From assembly GCA_948468495.1 (NCBI GenBank), contig CAOKJI010000171.1, positions 1 to 5,356 of the forward strand: 5,356 nucleotides of DNA, read 5' to 3'. Under the pieces are notes generated by a model. It searched no databases. It saw only the letters and a list, made by a program, of their open reading frames with translations, and had not been told where the DNA came from. A program made the translations under genes and the position numbers. Positions 1-5,356 of this stretch are shown here, one piece after another. The DNA is from an uncultured Dorea sp. (GTDB lineage Bacteria; Bacillota_A; Clostridia; Lachnospirales; Lachnospiraceae). Position 1 is the first letter of the stretch, and each line of letters begins with the position of its first letter.

Positions 1-563
1 AAACGTATCATTTGGAGGAACTGCTGGAGAAGATGAAAAGTACGCCGCTTCCTATGGATGATGTAGTTTATGTGCCTTCCCTGGAACTGCTGGAGAATAC
101 ACAGGCAGGAAAGGAATTGGCGGTTCGCGGGTTTGGCGGACTGCCGGTTCAGATCGGTTATTGTAATGGGAATAACAGAAAACTTAACGCAGTGGAATAC
201 CACCGTTCTTCCGAGATTGATATTGCAGCGGATGATCTGATTCTTCTGCTTGGCAGACAGCAGGATATAGAGGAGGGAAACTGGTACGATACTTCTAAGA
301 TTGAGGCATTCCTTCTTCCCGCAGGAACCGCAGTTGAATTATACGCGACTACGCTTCATTATGCACCCTGCTCTGCCGGTGATAAAGGATTCCGGTGTGT
401 TATCGTGCTGCCAGAGGGGACGAACACAGAGCTGGATTTTGTCCCGGGAAAAACAGGGGAGGAGCAATTGCTCACAGCAAAAAACAAATGGTTAATTGCA
501 CATCCTGAAGCAGACATAGCAGGAGCGCACTGCGGACTGAAGGGGAAAAATATTACAGTATAA
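1..563 (+). CDS. DUF4867 family protein, probable cupin fold (5' partial)
   Basis: The reading frame is open from base 3 to the TAA at 561-563. A TTG at base 12 could be called as a start, but the frame continues upstream of it (Thr-Tyr-His) and no ribosome binding site is visible, so the gene most likely begins outside the window. From memory of the family, roughly 20-25 residues are missing. I recognise the protein as DUF4867-like, a family of about 200 residues common in Firmicutes sugar loci and without an established function. Counting from the codon at base 12, a YHRSSE stretch (His64, Glu68) and a later GTAVELYATTLHYAP stretch (Glu109, His116) resemble the two halves of a cupin metal site. 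The metal role is inferred. There is no signal peptide or membrane segment in the visible part, so it is probably cytosolic. It lies upstream of a sugar isomerase and a sugar kinase on the same strand, which suggests a role in carbohydrate isomerisation, anomer conversion or a related step. Family call fairly sure; function unknown. Confidence 0.
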   Translation, partial: TYHLEELLEKMKSTPLPMDDVVYVPSLELLENTQAGKELAVRGFGGLPVQIGYCNGNNRKLNAVEYHRSSEIDIAADDLILLLGRQQDIEEGNWYDTSKIEAFLLPAGTAVELYATTLHYAPCSAGDKGFRCVIVLPEGTNTELDFVPGKTGEEQLLTAKNKWLIAHPEADIAGAHCGLKGKNITV

Positions 564-590
564 ATGAAGGTATCTGCTAATGTTCGATAA

Positions 591-690
591 GGTATACCTT
601 GTGAAACGGCCGCATGGCCATGATGGGGTACCCGGAGGGTATACCTTGTGAAACAGCCGCATGGCCATTAGGGGTGCCCGGAGGGTATAC
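591..690 (+). repeat. Tandem 47/46 bp palindrome-bearing repeat in the gap before the isomerase gene
   Basis: Two direct copies sit head to tail at 591-637 (47 bp) and 638-683 (46 bp), followed by the first 7 bases of a third at 684-690. The copies match at 43 of 47 aligned columns, with three substitutions and one single-base gap. Each unit opens with the 8-bp palindrome GGTATACC, which extends to a perfect 12-bp palindrome at 589-600. Each contains further self-complementary pieces: GGCC-GCAT-GGCC at 608-619 (one pair lost in the second copy), GGGTACCC at 626-633 (GGGTGCCC in the second copy), and a CCC-GGA-GGG hairpin running into the next GGTATAC. No coding frame is apparent. It could be a REP-like or MITE-like intergenic repeat, a set of spaced operators, or a structured mRNA leader. 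None of the hairpins is followed by a T run, so it does not look like an intrinsic terminator. Confidence 0.
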
Positions 691-717
691 TTATTGAACT
701 GCTAAATGAGGTAAGAA

Positions 718-723
718 AAGGAG
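718..723 (+). promoter_or_regulatory. Ribosome binding site of the isomerase gene
   Basis: AAGGAG lies 9 bases before the ATG at 733, in an A-rich setting. Its position supports ATG 733 as the true start. Confidence 0.
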
Positions 724-732
724 AAAAATATT

Positions 733-2217
733 ATGAATAACATACCAAAAATCAAAATAGGAATCGTTGCAGTCAGTCGGGATTGTTTTCCGGAGAGTTT
801 ATCTGTGAACAGGAGAAAGGCGCTTGTAAAGGCTTATACGGATAAATATCACGCGGAGGATATCTATGAGTGCCCCATCTGTATTGTGGAGAGCGAGCTT
901 CATATGGTTCAGGCTCTGGAGGATATTCAAAAGGAAGGATGTAATGCATTGTGCGTGTATCTGGGCAATTTTGGGCCGGAGATAGCGGAGACGCTGCTGG
1001 CAAAACATTTTGAAGGACCGAAGATGTTTGTCGCGGCAGCGGAAGAATCCGGAGACAGCCTGCTGGACGGCCGGGGAGACGCCTATTGCGGCATGCTGAA
1101 CGCAAGCTATAATCTGAAGCTGAGGAATATCCGGGCGTATATTCCGGAATATCCTGTGGGAACGGCCGAAGAATGCGCGGAGATGATCCATGAATTTCTG
1201 CCTGTCGCAAGGGCAGTCGTGGGGCTGGCTAATCTGAAGATTATCAGCTTTGGGCCAAGACCGTTGAATTTCCTTGCCTGCAATGCTCCGATTAAACAGC
1301 TCTACAATCTGGGAGTAGAGATTGAAGAAAATTCGGAACTTGATCTGTTTGAGGCGTATAACAGACATGCGGGGGATGAGAGGATTCCGGCTCTTGTAAA
1401 GGATATGGAGGCAGAACTTGGGGCAGGGAATAAGAAACCGGAGATTCTTTCCAAACTAGCGCAGTATGAGCTTACACTGAAAGATTGGATTACAGAGCAT
1501 AAAGGATACCGCAAGTATGTAGCGGTTGCCGGGAAATGCTGGCCTGCATTCCAGACCCAGTTTGGGTTTGTCCCATGTTATGTAAATGGACGGCTTGCCG
1601 CGCAGGGGATACCGGTTTCCTGTGAAGTAGATATCTACGGCGCATTAAGCGAATTTATCGGAACGGTAATCAGTCAGGATACGGTGACGCTTCTGGATAT
1701 CAATAACTCGGTTCCGAAAGATATGTATGAATCAGAGATTAAAGGAAATTATCCTTATGAGCATAAGGATACCTTTATGGGATTCCACTGCGGCAACACG
1801 GCGGCAGGGAAGCTTGCTTTCTGTGAAATGAAATATCAGAAAATTATGGCAAGGACGCTTCCGGAAGAAGTGACACAGGGAACACTGGAAGGTGATATCA
1901 TACCGGGAGATATTACGTTTTACCGCCTGCAAAGTACTGCGGACAATATATTACGGGCATATATCGCACAAGGGGAGGTGCTGCCAGTGGCAACCCGGTC
2001 ATTCGGAAGCATCGGTGTATTTGCAATTCCCCAGATGGGAAGGTTTTACCGCCATGTCTTAATTGAGAAGAATTTTCCGCATCATGGAGCAGTAGCATTT
2101 GGAAAGTACGGAAAAGCGTTGTACGAGCTGTTTAAATATATCGGCGTTCCTGTACAGGAAATCGGGTATAATCAGCCGGCCGATATGAGATATCCAACGG
2201 AGAATCCGTGGAAATAG
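733..2217 (+). CDS. L-fucose/L-arabinose isomerase family protein
   Basis: A predicted cytosolic, metal-dependent aldose-ketose isomerase of 494 residues, ending in TAG. Known members of the superfamily convert L-fucose to L-fuculose, D-arabinose to D-ribulose, or L-arabinose to L-ribulose. Two Rossmann-like N-terminal domains (about 1-170 and 170-340) precede a FucI C-terminal-like domain (about 345-480). A GKCWPAFQ stretch at 267-274 matches the family's conserved CWP(A)xQ region. The metal ligands of E. coli FucI (Glu337, Asp361, His528) appear to correspond to Glu298 (CEVD), Asp322 (LLDINN) and His450 or His451 (FPHHGA). The 24-residue Glu-Asp spacing is identical. The protein is about 100 residues shorter than E. 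coli FucI (591 aa) and closer in length to AraA (about 500 aa), so it is probably neither true FucI nor true AraA. The xylulokinase-type gene starts 15 bases downstream, almost certainly co-transcribed. Family and chemistry are confident; substrate is open (L-arabinose, D-arabinose, L-fucose, D-galactose, or a modified hexose). Confidence 0.
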   Translation: MNNIPKIKIGIVAVSRDCFPESLSVNRRKALVKAYTDKYHAEDIYECPICIVESELHMVQALEDIQKEGCNALCVYLGNFGPEIAETLLAKHFEGPKMFVAAAEESGDSLLDGRGDAYCGMLNASYNLKLRNIRAYIPEYPVGTAEECAEMIHEFLPVARAVVGLANLKIISFGPRPLNFLACNAPIKQLYNLGVEIEENSELDLFEAYNRHAGDERIPALVKDMEAELGAGNKKPEILSKLAQYELTLKDWITEHKGYRKYVAVAGKCWPAFQTQFGFVPCYVNGRLAAQGIPVSCEVDIYGALSEFIGTVISQDTVTLLDINNSVPKDMYESEIKGNYPYEHKDTFMGFHCGNTAAGKLAFCEMKYQKIMARTLPEEVTQGTLEGDIIPGDITFYRLQSTADNILRAYIAQGEVLPVATRSFGSIGVFAIPQMGRFYRHVLIEKNFPHHGAVAFGKYGKALYELFKYIGVPVQEIGYNQPADMRYPTENPWK

Positions 2218-2220
2218 AGG

Positions 2221-2226
2221 AAGGAG
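2221..2226 (+). promoter_or_regulatory. Ribosome binding site of the xylulokinase-type gene
   Basis: AAGGAG lies 6 bases before the ATG at 2233, immediately after the isomerase stop codon at 2215-2217. The position fixes the start and indicates an operon junction without its own promoter. Confidence 0.
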
Positions 2227-2232
2227 CAGGAT

Positions 2233-3690
2233 ATGTTATATATTGGTATTGATTTGGGGACCTCGGCGGTAAAGCTTCTTTTGATGAAGGGGAATGGAGA
2301 GATTGTAAAGATCGTGACAAAGGAATACCCGTTATATTTCCCGAAACCGGGATGGTCGGAACAAAATCCCGAAGATTGGTTTGTGAAAACCATGGAAGGG
2401 CTCGGGGAGCTGATAAAGGACTGCGACCGAACTCAGATAGCGGGAATTAGTTTTGGCGGACAGATGCATGGACTGGTAGCGCTTGATGAAAAGGATGAAG
2501 TCATCCGTCCGGCAATTTTATGGAATGACGGGCGAACCGCAAAGGAAACGGCTTTCCTAAATGAAGTGATAGGAAAGGAGCAATTATCCAGATATACGGC
2601 CAATATTGCATTCGCAGGATTTACTGCGCCGAAGCTTTTGTGGATGAAAGAGAATGAACCGGAGAAATTTGCAAAAATACGCAAAATTATGCTTCCCAAG
2701 GACTATGTGGCTTACCGTCTGTCCGGGAGCTTCAGCACGGATGTATCCGATGCTTCCGGTATGCTTCTGCTGGATGTGAAGAACCGCTGCTGGTCCAAAG
2801 AAATGCTGGAAATCTGCGAAGTGAAAGAGGAGATGCTGCCAAAGCTTTACGAGAGCTATGAAGTAACGGGAACCTTGAGGCCGGAGATTGCAGATACACT
2901 GGGAGTAAGCAGGCAGGTAAAGGTGATTGCCGGAGCCGGGGATAATGCAGCTGCCGCGGTAGGGACGGGAACCATCGGGGACGGTATGTGTAATCTTTCG
3001 CTGGGAACGTCTGGTACGATATTCATTTCCAGCGACAGCTTTAAGGTGGATAAAAATAACGCGCTTCATTCCTTTGCCCATGCAGACGGAGCCTACCACT
3101 TGATGGGGTGCATGCTCAGCGCCGCTTCCTGTAACAAATGGTGGAATGAGGAAATTTTAAGAACAAAGGATTTTGCTGCGGAACAGGCAGGGATTACAAA
3201 GCTTGGGAAGAATCCGGTGTTTTATCTCCCCTATCTGATGGGCGAGCGTTCCCCTCATAATAATCCGGATGCCCGGGCAATGTTTATCGGGATGTCTATG
3301 GATACAACCAGAGAGGATATGACGCAGGCTGTGCTGGAAGGCGTGATGTTCGGGCTCAGGGATTCTCTGGAGGTGGCGAGAAGCCTTGGACTGCAGATTG
3401 AAAGAACCAGAATCTGCGGAGGCGGCGCGAAAAGTCCTCTCTGGAAGAAAATGGCGGCGAACATATTGAATTTGACAGTGGACGAGCTTACAATTGAGGA
3501 AGGTCCGGCGCTCGGCGGAGCAATGCTGGCGGCAGTAGGATGCGGGGATTATGAAAATGTAAAGACCGCGGCGAAAGCGATTGTCAGGACAGCGGGAACC
3601 GTAGAACCAGAAGCGGACCTGGCAGCTGCATATGAAATAAAATATCAGCAGTTCAGGGAACTCTATCCGGCGGTGAAGCATCTGTTTTAA
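2233..3690 (+). CDS. xylB: Xylulokinase-type FGGY sugar kinase
   Basis: An ATP-dependent ketopentose kinase, best matching xylulokinase (D-xylulose to D-xylulose 5-phosphate, feeding the pentose phosphate or phosphoketolase route). Its 485 residues equal the usual XylB length (E. coli about 484). The N-terminal ASKHA half has the phosphate-binding DLGTSAVK at 7-14, the sugar-contacting QMHGLV at 77-82 (Met78-His79-Gly80) and WNDGR at 97-101, all typical of xylulokinases. The catalytic base is Asp237 in GAGDNAA. The C-terminal half has SLGTSGT at 256-262, the GERSPHNNP loop at 337-345, the second FGGY signature around GGGAKSPLWKKMAANIL (396-412), and the GPALGGAMLAA adenine-side motif at 424-434. 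No key residue is missing. It is cytosolic. The isomerase 15 bases upstream should supply its ketose. Because that partner is FucI/AraA-like and not XylA, the real substrate may be D-ribulose or L-ribulose instead of D-xylulose; XylB-like D-ribulokinases are known. Family certain, substrate less so. Confidence 0.
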   Translation: MLYIGIDLGTSAVKLLLMKGNGEIVKIVTKEYPLYFPKPGWSEQNPEDWFVKTMEGLGELIKDCDRTQIAGISFGGQMHGLVALDEKDEVIRPAILWNDGRTAKETAFLNEVIGKEQLSRYTANIAFAGFTAPKLLWMKENEPEKFAKIRKIMLPKDYVAYRLSGSFSTDVSDASGMLLLDVKNRCWSKEMLEICEVKEEMLPKLYESYEVTGTLRPEIADTLGVSRQVKVIAGAGDNAAAAVGTGTIGDGMCNLSLGTSGTIFISSDSFKVDKNNALHSFAHADGAYHLMGCMLSAASCNKWWNEEILRTKDFAAEQAGITKLGKNPVFYLPYLMGERSPHNNPDARAMFIGMSMDTTREDMTQAVLEGVMFGLRDSLEVARSLGLQIERTRICGGGAKSPLWKKMAANILNLTVDELTIEEGPALGGAMLAAVGCGDYENVKTAAKAIVRTAGTVEPEADLAAAYEIKYQQFRELYPAVKHLF

Positions 3691-3706
3691 GAGGATAGAA
3701 CTGTAA

Positions 3707-3718
3707 TCCCTGCAGGGA
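3707..3718. promoter_or_regulatory. 12-bp perfect palindrome in the kinase-GH42 gap
   Basis: TCCCTGCAGGGA reads the same on both strands, 17 bases after the kinase stop codon. Short CTG and CAG arms at 3701-3703 and 3719-3721 could lengthen the stem. It could be an operator for a dimeric regulator, a small mRNA-processing hairpin, or chance. No T run follows, so it is not a standard terminator. The rest of the 119-base gap (3691-3809) shows only a weak 6-bp stem (GAAAAG 3752-3757 with CTTTTC 3773-3778). Confidence 0.
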
Positions 3719-3788
3719 CAGACGGAATGCTCTGCCGAAGTTTGGTTTTGGGAAAAGATTTGCTGCCGGCTACTTTTCTGTACAGTAT

Positions 3789-3795
3789 AAGGAGG
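3789..3795 (+). promoter_or_regulatory. Strong but distant ribosome binding site of the GH42 gene
   Basis: AAGGAGG is a full match to the anti-Shine-Dalgarno, but it lies 14 bases before the ATG at 3810, longer than the usual 5-10. An in-frame TAA at 3798-3800 rules out any start further upstream, and the next ATG (3817) is out of frame. ATG 3810 is therefore the only sensible start despite the spacing. Confidence 0.
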
Positions 3796-3809
3796 TTTAA
3801 AAGAAAAAT

Positions 3810-5356
3810 ATGGCTTATGGAAAGAATATAGACAGGATTCTTTATGGAGGCGACTACAACCCGGAACAATGGCCGCAGGAAGTGTGGGAGGAAGATATAC
3901 GGCTCATGAAAAAGGCGCATATCAATATTGTAACTCTAAATACATTTAGCTGGGCAGCATTACAGCCTTCGGAAGACAGCTACTGTTTTGAAAAGTTAGA
4001 TAAAATAATGGATTTTGTAAGAGAAAATGGATTACAGGTATGTATGGCCACTTCTACAGGCGCGCACCCGGCGTGGATGGCGAAAAGACATCCTGATATT
4101 CTGCGTACGGACAGGAACGGGATAAAGAGAAAATTCGGAGGCCGCCATAATTCCTGCCCCAATAGTCCCACATATCGAAAGTATGCGGCAAAGTTAGCGG
4201 GGAAGCTTGCAAAAAGATATAAGGATTATGAAAATATTGTGGCATGGCATGTGTCGAATGAATTTGGCGGGGAGTGTTATTGCGAGAATTGCGAGCAGGC
4301 TTTCCAGAGGTGGCTAAAGCAGAGATTTGGAACAGTGGAAGAAATGAACCGGGTCTTTAATACGGCATTTTGGGGACATACCTTTTACGACTGGGATGAA
4401 GTGGTGCTTCCGAATCTTCAGAGCGAGCACTTTCTGGCCGATGATGAGGATAGGACCATGTTTCAGGGAATCTCACTGGAGTACCGAAGGTTTATGTCTG
4501 AAAGTATGCTGGATTGTTTCCGTTTGGAGTATCAGGAAATAAAAAAAGAAATGCCGGGTATCCCGGTTACGACAAATCTCATGGGCTTTTATAAACCTTT
4601 GGATTATCAGAAGTGGGCAAAGGAGATGGATTTTATCTCATGGGACAGCTACCCGGAACCGGGTGATACTCCTGCTGAGACGGCATTGCGGCACGATCTG
4701 ATGCGGGGAATAAAAAAGCAGGAATCCTTTGTGCTTATGGAGCAGACACCCAGCGTAACCAACTGGCAGCCTTATAACCGGCTGAAACGACCCGGCGATA
4801 TGCGGCTTTTAAGCTATCAGGCGGCGGCGCATGGCGCGGATGCGATTCAATTTTTCCAGATACGCAGATCCATTGGGGCATGTGAAAAATTCCACGGCGC
4901 TGTTATCGACCATGCAGGCAGGGATGACACAAGGGTGTTTAGGGAGGTGGAACAGCTCGGCAGGGAGTTTGAACAGTTGGGGGATGTGTTTCTGGAGGGA
5001 CATACACCGGCGGAGACAGCCATACTCTTTGACTGGGACAACTGGTGGGCACTGGAATATTCCGCCGGACCGAGTATCCGTATGAAATATCTGGATGCTG
5101 TCAGGGATTATTATACGGCGGCATATGAATCCAATGTTCCTGTTGATATCATCGGTATGGAGGATAAATTCGATTCTTACAAGGTCGTGATTGCGCCGCT
5201 GCTCTATATGACGAAGCCTGGGATTGATGAAAGAATCCGAAAATTTGTGAAAGATGGAGGCGTATTTGTCACCACATATTTCAGCGGAATTGTAGATGAG
5301 CATGACCTGGTTATACAGGGCGGATATCCCGGAAAGCTGAGGGATATCCTTGGAAT
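3810..5356 (+). CDS. GH42 glycoside hydrolase (beta-galactosidase or alpha-L-arabinopyranosidase), 3' partial
   Basis: A retaining exo-glycosidase that removes terminal beta-D-galactose or, in some gut members, alpha-L-arabinopyranose. The frame is open from ATG 3810 to the window end (515 codons, no stop). Family members are usually about 650-690 aa, so roughly the last 150 residues are outside. The N-terminal TIM barrel spans about 1-380, starting with GGDYNPEQW (13-21). The acid/base is Glu151 in WHVSNEF; the nucleophile is Glu311 in LMEQTP. Cys116, Cys156, Cys158 and Cys161 match the zinc cluster of the Thermus A4 enzyme (Cys106, 150, 152, 155), with identical spacing in the last three. 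From about 395 the trimerisation domain begins, with DWDNWWALE at 408-416 and APLLYM at 462-467. There is no signal peptide, so it should act inside the cell on imported oligosaccharides or glycosides. It follows the isomerase-kinase pair on the same strand after 119 bases, suggesting that its released sugar feeds them. Family certain; substrate open. Confidence 0.
   Translation, partial: MAYGKNIDRILYGGDYNPEQWPQEVWEEDIRLMKKAHINIVTLNTFSWAALQPSEDSYCFEKLDKIMDFVRENGLQVCMATSTGAHPAWMAKRHPDILRTDRNGIKRKFGGRHNSCPNSPTYRKYAAKLAGKLAKRYKDYENIVAWHVSNEFGGECYCENCEQAFQRWLKQRFGTVEEMNRVFNTAFWGHTFYDWDEVVLPNLQSEHFLADDEDRTMFQGISLEYRRFMSESMLDCFRLEYQEIKKEMPGIPVTTNLMGFYKPLDYQKWAKEMDFISWDSYPEPGDTPAETALRHDLMRGIKKQESFVLMEQTPSVTNWQPYNRLKRPGDMRLLSYQAAAHGADAIQFFQIRRSIGACEKFHGAVIDHAGRDDTRVFREVEQLGREFEQLGDVFLEGHTPAETAILFDWDNWWALEYSAGPSIRMKYLDAVRDYYTAAYESNVPVDIIGMEDKFDSYKVVIAPLLYMTKPGIDERIRKFVKDGGVFVTTYFSGIVDEHDLVIQGGYPGKLRDILG

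Larger units (their letters stand above)
564..732 (+). other. Intergenic region between the DUF4867 and isomerase genes
   Basis: These 169 non-coding bases hold the tandem repeat at 591-690, the ribosome binding site at 718-723 and little else. I found no convincing sigma-A promoter and no intrinsic terminator, so I cannot tell whether the isomerase gene is read through from upstream or from its own promoter. The gap is much longer than the 15 bases separating isomerase and kinase, which would allow separate control. Confidence 0.

Noticed and set aside
12..563. TTG at base 12 as a true start of the DUF4867 gene
   Set aside because: The frame stays open to the left edge, there is no Shine-Dalgarno in the 11 bases before it, and the family is usually longer at the N-terminus. 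A 5'-truncated gene fits better.
601..616. Possible CcpA cre site in TGTGAAACGGCCGCA within the repeat
   Set aside because: It starts like a cre box but the central CG is one base out of register and the 3' half does not match the TGWAANCGNTNWCA consensus.
799..1368. Long antisense open frames opposite the isomerase (799-1368 and 773-1210, minus strand)
   Set aside because: They lie wholly inside a clearly conserved gene, overlap each other, and their translations show no recognisable family.
2167..2172. TATAAT as an internal promoter -10 near the end of the isomerase gene
   Set aside because: It is simply the Tyr-Asn codons of a conserved-looking C-terminus. No -35-like hexamer lies 16-18 bases upstream and there is no extended -10 TG.
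2584..3681. Antisense open frames opposite the kinase (2584-3099 and 3157-3681, minus strand)
   Set aside because: They shadow a xylulokinase-type gene with all motifs intact, and their products are low-complexity and unlike any family I know.
3752..3778. GAAAAG...CTTTTC stem as an intrinsic terminator after the kinase gene
   Set aside because: The stem is six mostly A-T pairs with a 15-base loop and no G+C-rich core or downstream T run; the GH42 ribosome binding site follows closely.
3760..3791. TTGCTG / TACAGT or TATAAG as a promoter for the GH42 gene
   Set aside because: Spacers are 15 or 20 bases, hexamer matches are poor, and the second -10 would overlap the ribosome binding site.
4809..5303. 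164-codon antisense open frame opposite the GH42 gene
   Set aside because: The + strand encodes continuous GH42 sequence here, including the start of the trimerisation domain. The antisense product has no recognisable motif.

Overview
The window looks like part of a sugar-utilisation locus from a Gram-positive, low-to-mid G+C gut Firmicute. A Lachnospiraceae-type genome (Blautia, Ruminococcus or Clostridium-cluster relatives) is the best guess. This rests on strong purine-rich Shine-Dalgarno sites, tight same-strand packing, a DUF4867-family protein and the general character of the proteins. It is inference from recognition, not from a search. All four genes are on the + strand, and the first and last are cut by the window edges.

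Layout: (1) bases 1-563 hold the 3' part of a DUF4867-type gene, probably a small cupin-fold protein of unknown function. (2) Bases 564-732 are a non-coding gap dominated by a tandem 46-47 bp repeat, in which each unit opens with the palindrome GGTATACC. (3) Bases 733-2217 encode a complete L-fucose/L-arabinose isomerase superfamily protein (494 aa) with recognisable metal ligands. (4) Only 15 bases later, 2233-3690 encode a complete xylulokinase-type FGGY sugar kinase (485 aa). (5) A 119-base gap with a 12-bp palindrome and a strong but distant ribosome binding site leads to (6) 3810-5356, the first 515 codons of a GH42 glycoside hydrolase with both catalytic glutamates and the four zinc-binding cysteines intact. 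The 3' end lies outside the window.

How the genes could work together: the GH42 enzyme has no signal peptide and should cleave imported beta-galactosides or alpha-L-arabinopyranosides in the cytoplasm. The isomerase would turn the released aldose into a ketose, and the FGGY kinase would phosphorylate that ketose for entry into central metabolism. The DUF4867 protein may assist in sugar handling. The exact sugar cannot be fixed from sequence. L-arabinose, D-arabinose, L-fucose, D-galactose and D-lyxose all deserve testing, and the pairing of a FucI-like isomerase with a XylB-like kinase is not a textbook combination. No transporter, regulator, RNA gene, CRISPR array or mobile-element gene is visible. 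I see a coherent catabolic cassette with some unassigned chemistry, but nothing here that by itself demonstrates a wholly new kind of system.
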